DNA of 64,000 nt from Flavobacterium sp. SUN046 (GCF_028867965.1 NZ_JAPQNT010000001.1:62001-126000); one strand, 5' to 3'. Counted from the stretch's first letter, positions 54,145-62,821 are shown. Notes: generated from the sequence alone by a model not told the origin. A program made the numbers and translations.

Positions 54145-54861
54145 ATGAAAAATACAGTTTTACACAAAGCAAACACAAGAGGTCACGCCGATCACGGTTG
54201 GTTAAACGCGTACCATAGTTTTAGTTTCGCAAGTTGGTACAATCCAGAAAGAGTACAATTTGGAACTTTAAGAGTTTTAAACGACGACACCGTTGCAGCT
54301 GGAATGGGATTCGGTGAACACGGACACGATAATATGGAAATTATTACGATTCCGTTAGAAGGCGATTTGGCTCACAAAGACAGCATGGGAAATGCCGAAA
54401 CCATCAAAACAGGCGACGTACAAGTAATGAGTGCTGGAACCGGAATTCGTCACAGTGAATTCAATCCGAATCACGATAAACGCACAAAATTATTTCAGAT
54501 TTGGCTGTTCCCAAGAACTCAAAATGTGACACCAAGATACCAACAAATTACTTTAGAAAAATCAAAACAAAAAAATGATTTTGCCCAAATTCTTTCACCA
54601 AATCAAGACGACGAAGGTGTCTGGATTCATCAAGATGCTTGGTTTTATTTAAGTGATTTTGACAAAGATTTCTCTAAAAAATTAGCACTTAAAAGAGAAG
54701 GAAACGGATTTTACATCATGAATATCGAAGGTGAAATTGAAGTAAATGGCGAAAAATTAGAAACAAGAGATGCTATCGGAATATGGGAAACTGCCGAAAT
54801 TGAAATTAAAGCAACTACCAATGCGAAGTTTTTAGTAATGGAAATTCCTATGGAACAATAA
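54145..54861 (+). CDS. pirin family protein (bicupin)
   Basis: 238 residues of the pirin/YhhW family, a bicupin with a metal site formed by His residues in GFGEHGHDNMEI and the second set GIRHSEFNPN. E. coli YhhW is a quercetin 2,3-dioxygenase; here the role is more likely a redox or stress function. It lies after the Crp/Fnr gene and before a GNAT gene. Confidence 0.9.
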   Translation: MKNTVLHKANTRGHADHGWLNAYHSFSFASWYNPERVQFGTLRVLNDDTVAAGMGFGEHGHDNMEIITIPLEGDLAHKDSMGNAETIKTGDVQVMSAGTGIRHSEFNPNHDKRTKLFQIWLFPRTQNVTPRYQQITLEKSKQKNDFAQILSPNQDDEGVWIHQDAWFYLSDFDKDFSKKLALKREGNGFYIMNIEGEIEVNGEKLETRDAIGIWETAEIEIKATTNAKFLVMEIPMEQ

Positions 54862-54863
54862 AT

Positions 54864-54891
54864 TTAGAAAGCAGATTTTAGAAAGCAGATT
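54864..54891. repeat. 14-bp direct repeat TTAGAAAGCAGATT x2
   Basis: Two adjacent perfect copies (54864-54877 and 54878-54891), followed by TCAGAAAAA, fill the gap after the pirin gene. Only two copies are present. Confidence 0.6.
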
Positions 54892-54950
54892 TCAGAAAAA
54901 TAACCGCAAGTTTAAGAATTAATAATTTGCGGTCAATAAAAAATAAAATC

Positions 54951-55232
54951 ATGAACGAAGTACAATTAAAAATCAATGGTGAAAAAGGATTTTTCTTTAT
55001 TGATGTCAACGGAAAGCACGAAGCAATGATGACATTTGTTTTTGCAGGCGAAGACAAAATTATTATTGATCATACCGAAGTAAATCCTGGAAATGAAGGA
55101 AAAGGTTTTGGTAAAAAAATGGTGACAAAAGCTGTTGAATTTGCCAGAGAAAAAGGCATAAAAATTATTCCGCTTTGTCCTTTTGCGAAAAGTGTTTTTG
55201 ATAAAGTTCCAGAATTTAGAGACGTTTTATAG
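54951..55232 (+). CDS. small GNAT-type N-acetyltransferase (YidJ-like)
   Basis: 93 residues from ATG 54951 (MNEVQLKINGEKG). The short GNAT core has the acetyl-CoA motif NPGNEGKGFGKKMVTKAVEFA and the C-terminal PLCPFAKSVFDKVPEF, the minimal YjdJ/GCN5-like class. It is followed by OsmC 1 base later, so the cluster is likely one transcript. Confidence 0.85.
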   Translation: MNEVQLKINGEKGFFFIDVNGKHEAMMTFVFAGEDKIIIDHTEVNPGNEGKGFGKKMVTKAVEFAREKGIKIIPLCPFAKSVFDKVPEFRDVL

Positions 55233-55233
55233 T

Positions 55234-55641
55234 ATGGCTAATTTACTAGAAAACGATATTATAGGAACAATTGGAACACAAAAATACTTGTGCACCATCA
55301 ACTGGAGAAACGGTCAATTGTTAATGGACGAACCCGAATCTGTTGGCGGAAATGACTTAGGTCCAGATCCGTTTTCAACACTTTTAGCATCGTTAGCTGG
55401 TTGCACATTATCAACTTTACGAATGTATATTGACAGAAAAGGTTGGGATATTCCTCAAATAACGATTGCGGTAAACTTGTCTCAAGAAACTAATCCCGAT
55501 TTAGAAACTATAATTTCAAGAACAATTACTTTTTCGTCAGAAATTAGTTTAAAACAAAAAGAACGCTTACTTTTAATAGCCGAAAAATGTCCGATTTCTA
55601 AAATATTAAAAAACAAAACAACTATTAATACATCACTTTAA
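55234..55641 (+). CDS. OsmC/Ohr family peroxidase-like protein
   Basis: 135 residues from ATG 55234 (MANLLENDIIGTIG). The two redox cysteines of the family are visible: LAGCTLSTLR (Cys near 56) and AEKCPISKIL (near 119). OsmC proteins reduce organic hydroperoxides with thiols. The gene starts right after the small GNAT gene and is followed by the 4Fe-4S protein gene after 2 bases. Confidence 0.88.
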   Translation: MANLLENDIIGTIGTQKYLCTINWRNGQLLMDEPESVGGNDLGPDPFSTLLASLAGCTLSTLRMYIDRKGWDIPQITIAVNLSQETNPDLETIISRTITFSSEISLKQKERLLLIAEKCPISKILKNKTTINTSL

Positions 55642-55643
55642 TT

Positions 55644-55874
55644 ATGGATGCAAAAGACCTAACCAAAGAATACAGCAATGGCGAAGTGACTATTGTATGG
55701 AAAAACTCATTGTGCAAACATGCTGCCGAATGTGTAAAAAACAGCCCAGATGTTTTTAAACCAAAAGAAAAACCTTGGATTAATCCAGAAAACTCTACTA
55801 CTGAAAATATTATTGAAACGGTAAAAAAATGTCCTTCGGGCGCACTAACTTATTATATGAATAAAAATGACTAA
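55644..55874 (+). CDS. divergent 4Fe-4S mono-cluster protein
   Basis: 76 residues. The cysteines in SLCKHAAECVKNSPDVF and KKCPSGAL give a Cys pattern of a divergent single 4Fe-4S ferredoxin (Fer4_19 type). It may pass electrons to a partner, perhaps the next FMN reductase; the start of that gene overlaps its end by 8 bases, so they are cotranscribed. Confidence 0.85.
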   Translation: MDAKDLTKEYSNGEVTIVWKNSLCKHAAECVKNSPDVFKPKEKPWINPENSTTENIIETVKKCPSGALTYYMNKND

Positions 55875-56397
55875 AAAAATTATTGCCTTCGGAGCTTCAT
55901 CAAGCAAAACATCCATTAATAAAAAATTAGCTACTTATGCGGCTAATCAATTCGAAAATGCTTCGGTTGAAGTTTTAGATTTGAATGATTTTGAAATGCC
56001 AATTTTCTCATCTGATAAAGAAGCAGAAAATGGGATTCCACAATTAGCTCATGATTTTTATACCAAATTAGGAACTGCTGATGTAATTGTAATTTCATTT
56101 GCCGAACACAACGGAGCTTATACAAGTGCTTTCAAAAACATTTTCGATTGGACGTCACGAATCAATGCTAAAACATTTCAACAAAAATCAGTTTTACTAT
56201 TATCAACTTCTCCCGGACCGCGTGGTGGAAGTTCAGTTATAGAAATTGCAAAAAACAGATTTCCGTTTCAAGGCGCCATTGTAAAAGGAAGTTTTTCGTT
56301 GCCAAGTTTCTATGAAAATTTTGATGTAACAAGCGGAATTATCAATGAAGATTTGAAAAATCAATTACTAGGAATTATCGCTGGAATAGAAAACTAA
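55867..56397 (+). CDS. NADPH-dependent FMN reductase-like flavoprotein
   Basis: 176 residues of the flavodoxin-like NAD(P)H:FMN reductase family. The FMN phosphate loop is GASSSKTSINKKLA at 9-22; the AEHNGAYTSAFKN region forms the flavin site and LLLSTSPGPRGG lies further on. The gene is cotranscribed with the upstream 4Fe-4S protein and OsmC, suggesting a redox role under peroxide stress. Confidence 0.88.
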   Translation: MTKKIIAFGASSSKTSINKKLATYAANQFENASVEVLDLNDFEMPIFSSDKEAENGIPQLAHDFYTKLGTADVIVISFAEHNGAYTSAFKNIFDWTSRINAKTFQQKSVLLLSTSPGPRGGSSVIEIAKNRFPFQGAIVKGSFSLPSFYENFDVTSGIINEDLKNQLLGIIAGIEN

Positions 56398-56404
56398 AAA
56401 AATC

Positions 56405-56424
56405 TACACAAACTTCACTAATTA
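56405..56424. repeat. degenerate ACACGAATT-family repeat
   Basis: TACACAAACT and TCACTAATTA follow each other with a 10-bp period, as in the 41806-41825 copy. It is shorter and weaker than the other sites. Confidence 0.45.
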
Positions 56425-56447
56425 ATATTTGTAGAATTTAAATAAAT

Positions 56448-56478
56448 AAACCCGTCAGATATAAAAACTGACGGGTTT
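56448..56478. terminator. terminator after the redox cluster
   Basis: AAACCCGTCAG (56448-56458) pairs perfectly with CTGACGGGTTT (56468-56478) around a 9-base loop. The T-run is short, so efficiency may be moderate. It also lies after the convergent membrane protein gene. Confidence 0.8.
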
Positions 56479-56561
56479 CATAATTTAAGTTTATCGTCTA
56501 ATGATTGTAACCTTTTTCACAGAATTCAATTTTTACATTAGAAGATTTTAAAACAATAGGA

Positions 56562-58196
56562 TTATTTCTTCTTATTCATCGTGCTATTTTCAAATGTAGA
56601 AACGTCAATTACTTCTTCATTATCAAGATCAAACGACACTTTAATACTATCGCCAACCACTGTAACTGGCAATTGACTCGATATTTGTGACGAACCAACA
56701 AAAATATTTGGATAATCTTTAGTGGTAAAATAATAAAAACTGTTTCCGTTTTTAACATCGTTTTGAATTCGAGTTACAACTGATTTTAAAGTTTTTTTAT
56801 TAGTCAAACTCGCTGCATTCAATTTGTTTCCAGCCATATTGTACACATTTTTGAACGAAGTTAAAGTTTCACGCATTGAATTACCAACGCCAACAATTGT
56901 ATAATCACTTATGGCAACCATGGCATACATTTTTACCAAACCACCATCGTCTTTTAGCGTCATAACATAAGTTGGAATATTATTGATGTTGTACGGAATT
57001 GGTAACGACGCTTTAAAACCTTTTTCCTGAACTTTTCCTTCAGCAGAGCTTTGAGCCGCAATTTCGGTTGCACCACTTTGTTTGTAAAAAGTTGTTTCTT
57101 TAGTTCGGGTATCAACCAAAACGAATCCGACTGCCGATTCATCTTTTCCTACAGAAGTCAAGCCAGTGTACCAATATGAGCGGTTGTCTTTTCCGTAAAC
57201 TAGCGTTAAACCTTCGGTGATTTGTAGTTTGTTAGCATTAGAAAAATTCCAATAACCGTGCACATATTCGCCCCAATCGTTCAATTGATCTTCAATAAAA
57301 TTAATTGGTTGCACACGATCCACCCATTTAGGTGCATTCGCAATTGCGTAATCCTTCATTGCTCCTGTTTGTGCATCTACAACCACAATTCCGGTAGCAT
57401 CATCACCACTGAATCCTATTTTTTTATCAAATTTTGTAACTACCCAAAACGGTCTTCCGTTATCATCAACTTCAAATGTATAATCGGTTAAACCAACAGT
57501 TGAGTGACCATTCATATACACATGTCGCTCAATTTCACTTCCAAAAAAAGCTTCGTGTTGGTATTTAATTTTGATTTCTTTTCCACCACAATTTTGTACC
57601 AATTTCACATCACGTTCATTGGTTGCCGAAACCATAACATAGCCAGCAGTTCCTTCTTGATTGTTGAACCATTTAAAAAAACCTGAATGTAATAAAGGCG
57701 CAACCCAATACAAATCTTTGCCAACTTTTTGGATGCAAAATTCACCCAATTCTACTTGCGATCCCAAAGCTGGTTGTGAACCTAGAATTTTTTCTCCGAG
57801 TAAATAGGCCAAATTTTCATCTACAACTCTAATTTCATCGATTGATATTGGTGCGATGTGGTTGGCAATCGCTTTTCCGTCGGCAACTTTACCTATTAAG
57901 TTTTTATACGATTGGCTTCTAAACATTGGCCAACTTGTTAGCATTGGAAGCACAATTAAGTAAAAAAGTAATCCGCCAATTAAAATAAAAAAAATCTTAC
58001 TTGGTCGTTTTAGGATTTTGACTTGTTTTGCATTTTGAGAAATTTGAATTCCTGTTGAAAGAATTATGGCCAAAACCGTTAGTGCTAAAAGCATTACTGC
58101 AAAATTGGCAAACCCGTAATGAAATACTGGTAAACCAAAATAGTAGCATAAAAATCCAGCTAATAGTAGTATTATAATTGCTTTTAATATTCTCAT
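56562..58196 (-). CDS. membrane protein with PepSY-like periplasmic region
   Basis: 544 residues, not clearly assignable. Three N-terminal membrane helices lie at about 5-23, 31-50 and 68-88. The large remainder is soluble and contains repeated PepSY-like strands (YTFEVDDNGRPFWVVTKFD, TGIVVVDAQTGAMKDYAI, then SAVGFVLVDTRTKETTFY), so it may bind ligands or inhibit a partner outside the membrane. It is minus strand and the last before four small membrane genes. Confidence 0.6.
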   Translation of the reverse strand: MRILKAIIILLLAGFLCYYFGLPVFHYGFANFAVMLLALTVLAIILSTGIQISQNAKQVKILKRPSKIFFILIGGLLFYLIVLPMLTSWPMFRSQSYKNLIGKVADGKAIANHIAPISIDEIRVVDENLAYLLGEKILGSQPALGSQVELGEFCIQKVGKDLYWVAPLLHSGFFKWFNNQEGTAGYVMVSATNERDVKLVQNCGGKEIKIKYQHEAFFGSEIERHVYMNGHSTVGLTDYTFEVDDNGRPFWVVTKFDKKIGFSGDDATGIVVVDAQTGAMKDYAIANAPKWVDRVQPINFIEDQLNDWGEYVHGYWNFSNANKLQITEGLTLVYGKDNRSYWYTGLTSVGKDESAVGFVLVDTRTKETTFYKQSGATEIAAQSSAEGKVQEKGFKASLPIPYNINNIPTYVMTLKDDGGLVKMYAMVAISDYTIVGVGNSMRETLTSFKNVYNMAGNKLNAASLTNKKTLKSVVTRIQNDVKNGNSFYYFTTKDYPNIFVGSSQISSQLPVTVVGDSIKVSFDLDNEEVIDVSTFENSTMNKKK

Positions 58197-58222
58197 GTTG
58201 TTTGTTTATTTTATGTATTTTT

Positions 58223-58696
58223 TTATTCTGTAATTTCAAAATACTTTTTAAAATCATTTTCAAGTTTGTATTTTTTAAACTTTAAGTAAAAAATAGTAAA
58301 AGCTGTGAAACATAATAGTAGTATATTTAGTCTTAAATAGTTGTCAAAAGTTACCGATTGTGTGTAAAAAATTAAATTTCCAAAAAGAATTGCAATTACA
58401 GGAAAATATTTAAACCAGTAATATACAAATCCGATTGGTTTTATTTGGTAATTTATTTCTGTTTGGTTCTCTTTTTTATATCTAAATGTGCCAAAAATAA
58501 CAAATGGAGTAAAAAAGAAAATACTGTTTTTAGTCAATTCAAATTTGTTTTTATCATAATTGCCAAAGAAAAGCTTCCTGGAATCTCCTTTAATAAAAAA
58601 GATATGAAATAGAGTTCCTACTATTTTTGGATTTCCAAATTTAGTGTTCTCTTTGAACCGATTACTGAAGGCTACAGTATTGATTTTAGAAGTCAT
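58223..58696 (-). CDS. small membrane protein of unknown function (1)
   Basis: 157 residues from ATG 58696 (MTSKINTVAFSNRF). Three hydrophobic stretches are likely membrane helices (SIFFFTPFVIFGTF, FKYFPVIAILFGNLIFY, LRLNILLLCFTAFTIFY); the N-terminal 60 residues are polar. No family is recognised. It starts 27 bases upstream of the PepSY-like gene end and is part of a minus-strand group of small membrane genes that stand apart with spacers of about 140-180 bases. Confidence 0.5.
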   Translation of the reverse strand: MTSKINTVAFSNRFKENTKFGNPKIVGTLFHIFFIKGDSRKLFFGNYDKNKFELTKNSIFFFTPFVIFGTFRYKKENQTEINYQIKPIGFVYYWFKYFPVIAILFGNLIFYTQSVTFDNYLRLNILLLCFTAFTIFYLKFKKYKLENDFKKYFEITE

Positions 58697-58846
58697 TTTA
58701 ATTAACAAAACTTTGAATTGTATTATAACTATTTTAGAAAGTGATAGAAATGATTTTTTTATCAGGCCTTTAATTATTTTATTGTGAAAAACACATTTGA
58801 TTTTGATAGATTTTTTGAAATTTCATGAAATGGTTTTCAGTAATTG

Positions 58847-59323
58847 TTAATTTATATATTGCAGCAAATTATCATTCCTATTTATTACATAATCATTACC
58901 TTTCTGATTTAAACGACTTACTAAAACTCCTTGATTTGTTGTTTTTTGAATTAAAAAAAAGTATTTTCTCTCGCTAGTAATAACTGTAATAAATACTTTT
59001 TGAATAACTATTGGATGATTTACCCATGTAAAATTATCATGTTTCAATTCTTCAAATAACTTATCAAAATTATTCTTTGCAACTTTGTTTTTATTAATTC
59101 TTATTTCTCTTATTTGTTTAGATACAAGATTATTAAAAGATTTATATTCTTGAAAGTCAATAATAGAAAATGAAATTTGTGCGATAATTAATAAAATATA
59201 GATCGGTAAGAAAATAAATGAGAATTTGAATTTCCGCTTTATTTCTAATTCTCTTCGAAGAACAAGATATGAAAAGGATGTCCAAAGAAAGATGAAAATA
59301 TATTTTGAAAATAATCCAGTCAT
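58847..59323 (-). CDS. small membrane protein of unknown function (2)
   Basis: 158 residues from ATG 59323. Two N-terminal membrane helices (about 6-22 and 34-54) are followed by a soluble, basic and polar domain of about 100 residues. No family is recognised. The 3' flank on the minus strand has TTAACAA and ATTTCATGAAAT, a palindrome shared with the next gene's flank. Confidence 0.5.
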   Translation of the reverse strand: MTGLFSKYIFIFLWTSFSYLVLRRELEIKRKFKFSFIFLPIYILLIIAQISFSIIDFQEYKSFNNLVSKQIREIRINKNKVAKNNFDKLFEELKHDNFTWVNHPIVIQKVFITVITSERKYFFLIQKTTNQGVLVSRLNQKGNDYVINRNDNLLQYIN

Positions 59324-59503
59324 TTTTTTTTATTTTTGAAATTTGTTGACAGGTTCTCGCATTTATATAAAACAGATTAATTCATAAAAGCATATCTCTA
59401 ATAAGATACTATTTCTTACGAGAGAAAAACGTGAACTTACCACATTTATCGACATTTCATGAAAACGTTGTTAGCGAATGGAGTTTTTTTATGTTTTAAT
59501 TTT

Positions 59504-60100
59504 TCAATAATATTTTGTCAATAATATTATTCCGTATATCCAAGAACTGTAAAGAATAGTATAAACAATGCCGTAGTATATACTTCGCTCTACATTTCTA
59601 CTACATTCAGAAGATTTTTTAAATATTAATCTTAAAGCTCTAAAAAATATCCAGTACAACATTCCTAAAAATACCAAAATTGAGAACCAAATTATGGTTC
59701 CTAGCGCAAAAAACAAATAACTAATAATTATTGTTGCTAAAATCCATAAAATTATACTCATTATAATTCCTGCAATTCCTTCTCCAACATCTGGAATTGA
59801 ATTTCCAAATCCACCATCTCCATTCAATTCTCTTAAGAAGTTTAGTTTTTTCGAATCAAACTTATCAGTTATTTTTCCTAAACCATCTTTAAGTTTTGTT
59901 CCATTATACAAACTTATAGTTAAGAAAAGAAAAAAAATAATTGAAAGTATTGATGTTGAAACTAATGAATTTTCTATTACAGTTTTATGTTTTCCAATTC
60001 CGTAAAACCAAACACTTAAAATTGTAATAGAAACTATAATTAAAGATATTGTGAATACTTTTTTTGAGTCAATTAAAGTTCTTTTGTTTGGTATTTTCAT
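59504..60100 (-). CDS. small membrane protein of unknown function (3)
   Basis: 198 residues from ATG 60100 (MKIPNKRTLIDSKKV). Four to five hydrophobic helices are visible (for example TISLIIVSITILSVWFYGI and GIIMSIILWILATIIISYLF), with a short polar loop containing GDGGFGNSIPDVGEG. No family is recognised. The 3' flank on the minus strand reads CTAACAACG followed by TTTTCATGAAATG, similar to the flank of the previous gene. Confidence 0.5.
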   Translation of the reverse strand: MKIPNKRTLIDSKKVFTISLIIVSITILSVWFYGIGKHKTVIENSLVSTSILSIIFFLFLTISLYNGTKLKDGLGKITDKFDSKKLNFLRELNGDGGFGNSIPDVGEGIAGIIMSIILWILATIIISYLFFALGTIIWFSILVFLGMLYWIFFRALRLIFKKSSECSRNVERSIYYGIVYTILYSSWIYGIILLTKYY

Positions 60101-60127
60101 TTTCAACCGCGATTTTTTTTAGTATAT

Positions 60128-60243
60128 CCGCTTGCAGGAATTGGCGGACTTAGTGACGTCTATATTTTCCACTAAAATAAAACATAAAAACGAAAAACCA
60201 AATTTCCGGCTAAGATTTAACCCGCCATTTCTGCAAACCGCTG
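60128..60243. repeat. long-range imperfect inverted repeat between small membrane genes
   Basis: CCGCTTGCAGGAATTGGCGG (60128-60147) and CCGCCATTTCTGCAAACCGC (60223-60242) are nearly inverse copies around 75 bases of AT-rich DNA. The right arm lies just after the stop of the 60879 gene and includes CTACAAC on the minus strand. Such a folded spacer between small unrelated genes resembles gene-cassette recombination sites in layout only; no integrase is present. Confidence 0.5.
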
Positions 60244-60249
60244 TTGTAG

Positions 60250-60879
60250 CTAGTTTGCTTTAATAAATTCTGCTGAAGAAATATATTTAAAATCTCCAAG
60301 ATATATTACAGCAACAATAATAGAAATTATCCAAAATATAGCGAAAAATTTTATGAAGTCAAATTCAACTATTTCAGAATAATAATTTGTGTATGTAGGT
60401 GCTTTTCTAAAAAAAAGAGGAAAGACATTTAATAAGAATCCAGATAAAATAATTATTTGAAAGAAAACTAAGTTTTTTGTTTTATGAATTTCAGCCAAAT
60501 CATAATTTAAGAGATTATGATTTTTATATTTCATCTTGTATATTTTATTGTTAAAAACACTAATTGATATTGCTGAGTCTTTATGTATAATTTTTTTAAA
60601 GAATTTATCATTTAGATATTTGTAATCAATTCCATTGAGTTCATAGATTTCATTATTGCAATAAATTTCTAACCAATATCTACTGTTTTTTCCTTTTGAG
60701 ATTTTAAATTCGGGTTCTTTATTGAGTGTAATGTCAAACGTCTTTAACTCTTTAGGTTTTGGTTCGCGAGCACTGAATACTAAAATGTAAAAAAGTAAAA
60801 AAATCAAGGCAAAAAGTAAAAATTTTTTCCTTTTTTCTGGCCATGTAAAATCTTTCCATAACTTTTTATTTTGGCTCAT
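60250..60879 (-). CDS. small membrane protein of unknown function (4)
   Basis: 209 residues from ATG 60879 (MSQNKKLWKDFTW). Hydrophobic helices at about 18-38, 128-147 and 180-198 suggest a membrane protein with a soluble loop between about 40 and 125. No family is recognised. It is the first of four such genes on the minus strand and is divergent from fabD. Confidence 0.5.
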   Translation of the reverse strand: MSQNKKLWKDFTWPEKRKKFLLFALIFLLFYILVFSAREPKPKELKTFDITLNKEPEFKISKGKNSRYWLEIYCNNEIYELNGIDYKYLNDKFFKKIIHKDSAISISVFNNKIYKMKYKNHNLLNYDLAEIHKTKNLVFFQIIILSGFLLNVFPLFFRKAPTYTNYYSEIVEFDFIKFFAIFWIISIIVAVIYLGDFKYISSAEFIKAN

Positions 60880-61003
60880 GTTTTTCAAATTAGCTATAAC
60901 TCCTAATTATACGCAACACACCTCAAAAAGTTACAACCCAAAAATCATATTAAAAAAAATAGCTCTTCAAAATTCTAAATAAATACCCTAAACGTTAACA
61001 ATC

Positions 61004-61077
61004 TAGCCCTGATTTAAGGGAAAAACCTTTGCTTTTTGGCAAAGTTTTGGAAAGAAAGCAGGTACATGGATTGCTAA
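61004..61077 (+). ncRNA. Flavo-1-like structured RNA candidate
   Basis: TAGCCCTGATTTAAGGG at the 5' end, a hairpin CTTTGC/GCAAAG (61027-61032, 61039-61044), GAAAGCAGG and a closing TTGCTA (61071-61076) that can pair with TAGC at 61004-61007 together look like the Flavo-1 RNA motif of Bacteroidetes as I remember it. I cannot run a covariance model. It lies between the small membrane genes and fabD; the 298-base gap holds nothing else except a fabD promoter box. Confidence 0.5.
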
Positions 61078-61111
61078 TAAAGCCCAAACCATTCGCTTTT
61101 AAAAAATTTAC

Positions 61112-61119
61112 TATTTTTG
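61112..61119 (+). promoter_or_regulatory. -7 promoter element of fabD
   Basis: TATTTTTG (TAnnTTTG) lies 58 bases before the fabD ATG. Confidence 0.45.
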
Positions 61120-61177
61120 CATAGGTTTATTAAGAGACTTTTAAAATCCTGAACCAATTAAACTTTAAATTATTTTT

Positions 61178-62050
61178 ATGAAAGCATACTTATTTCCCGG
61201 TCAAGGCGCGCAATTTACAGGCATGGGCAAAGACTTATATGAAAACTCGGCAGTTGCCAAAGATTTATTCGAAAAAGCTAACGAAATTTTAGGTTTTAGA
61301 ATCACAGATGTCATGTTTGAAGGCACAGCCGAAGAACTTAAAGAAACCAAAGTTACACAACCGGCGGTTTTTTTACACTCGGTTATTTTAGCTAAAACAT
61401 TAGAAAATTTTCATCCTGAAATGGTTGCCGGACATTCATTAGGCGAATTTTCAGCTTTAGTTGCTAACGGAACTTTATCGTTTGAAGATGGATTAAAATT
61501 GGTTTCGCAACGAGCGTTAGCAATGCAAAAAGCCTGCGAAATTATACCATCAACAATGGCGGCAGTTTTAAATCTTGACGATAAAATTGTGGAAGATATT
61601 TGTGCTTCTGTTGACGGAATTGTAGTGGCTGCAAACTATAATTGTCCCGGACAATTAGTGATTTCTGGCGAATATAAAGCGGTAGAATTGGCTTGTGAAA
61701 AGATGAAAGAAGCAGGTGCTAAACGTGCATTGATTTTACCTGTTGGTGGTGCATTTCATTCGCCAATGATGGAGCCAGCTCGTGAAGAATTGGCTGCTGC
61801 TATTGAAGCAACAACTTTTTCAAAACCAATTTGTCCAGTGTATCAAAATGTTACTGCAAGCGCGGTTTCGGATGCTGATGAAATTAAGAAAAACCTAATT
61901 ATTCAATTGACTGCTCCTGTAAAATGGACGCAATCTATACAACAAATGATAAAAGATGGCGCAACCAGCTTTACAGAAGTTGGCCCGGGAAAAGTCTTGG
62001 TTGGTTTAGTCGGAAAAATTGATAAAGAAGCTGTAACTATTTCGGCATAA
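61178..62050 (+). CDS. fabD: malonyl-CoA--ACP transacylase
   Basis: FabD moves malonyl from CoA to ACP for fatty acid synthesis. The 290-residue protein has FPGQGAQFTGMG at the start, the nucleophile motif GHSLGEFSAL (Ser near 87), the Arg in QRALAMQKA and the His in GGAFHSPMM. It is a stand-alone gene; other fab genes are not in the window. A strong terminator follows. Confidence 0.95.
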   Translation: MKAYLFPGQGAQFTGMGKDLYENSAVAKDLFEKANEILGFRITDVMFEGTAEELKETKVTQPAVFLHSVILAKTLENFHPEMVAGHSLGEFSALVANGTLSFEDGLKLVSQRALAMQKACEIIPSTMAAVLNLDDKIVEDICASVDGIVVAANYNCPGQLVISGEYKAVELACEKMKEAGAKRALILPVGGAFHSPMMEPAREELAAAIEATTFSKPICPVYQNVTASAVSDADEIKKNLIIQLTAPVKWTQSIQQMIKDGATSFTEVGPGKVLVGLVGKIDKEAVTISA

Positions 62051-62073
62051 TACTAGTTCAGATTTATTACAAC

Positions 62074-62118
62074 AAAAAAATCCTCAATAACAATAGTTAG
62101 TTACTGAGGATTTTTTTT
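62074..62118 (+). terminator. terminator after fabD
   Basis: AAAAAATCCTCA pairs with TGAGGATTTTTT, extended with TAAC/GTTA, around a short loop, and ends in a T-run. It lies 24 bases after the stop. Confidence 0.88.
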
Positions 62119-62140
62119 ATATTTATACTAAATTTATAAA

Positions 62141-62821
62141 ATGTCATTCAATCTAGATTTTTTTCATGATTTTAGTCCGATTAAAGTAATCGCTAAAGAA
62201 ATTGATTACTCCAATTATATTGCCATAGATTTATCGGAAAATAATAAAGAATTACTAAATCATAAACTAGAAACGGCACATGATTATGAAATTTACATTC
62301 AAGATTATTTAGATAAAAACAATGCAAAAATTGCTTTTGGTGGTTATTTAGAAACTAGAAATCTATATAAAAGGAGTGCTGTTTTTAACAATGAAAATTC
62401 TAAAGAGCGAAATATCCACATTGGATTGGATTTATGGATTAATGAAGAAGCGCCTGTTTATTCTTGTTTTGATGGAGAAATACACAGTTTTCAAAACAAC
62501 ACGGCTCTTGGAGATTATGGTCCGACCATAATTATCAAGCATCATAGTAATAACGTTACATTTTATTCACTTTACGGTCATTTGAATATTGACTGCCTTA
62601 AAAATTTAAAAATCGGACAAAAAATAAAACATGGCGAACAAATTGCTACTTTAGGTTTGCCACCAATAAATGGTGATTATGCTCCGCATTTACATTTTCA
62701 AATAATAATTGATATTCAAAATTATTTTGGCGATTATCCCGGTGTTTGTTCAAGTGACGATTTAGAATTTTACTCGAATAATTGTCCGAATCCAAATTTG
62801 ATACTTAAAATAAATAACTAA
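62141..62821 (+). CDS. M23-family peptidase-like protein without signal peptide
   Basis: 226 residues. The LytM/M23 zinc motifs are HIGLDLW (HxxxD, near 92) and HLHFQ (near 184), with GDYGPTIIIKHH between. The N-terminus is not a signal peptide (MSFNLDFFHDFSPIKV), so the protein may be cytoplasmic or exported by an unknown route. In some bacteria a domain of this type is fused to an aminotransferase; here it stands alone. A role in the wall cannot be assumed. Confidence 0.85.
   Translation: MSFNLDFFHDFSPIKVIAKEIDYSNYIAIDLSENNKELLNHKLETAHDYEIYIQDYLDKNNAKIAFGGYLETRNLYKRSAVFNNENSKERNIHIGLDLWINEEAPVYSCFDGEIHSFQNNTALGDYGPTIIIKHHSNNVTFYSLYGHLNIDCLKNLKIGQKIKHGEQIATLGLPPINGDYAPHLHFQIIIDIQNYFGDYPGVCSSDDLEFYSNNCPNPNLILKINN

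Noticed and set aside
56479..56561. Minus-strand remnant ending in KKVTIIRR, like a T9SS C-terminus
   Set aside because: Only about ten codons without upstream frame; chance is likely.
58223..60879. Integron cassette array
   Set aside because: No integrase and no full attC consensus; only layout and partial palindromes fit, so I report it only as cassette-like.
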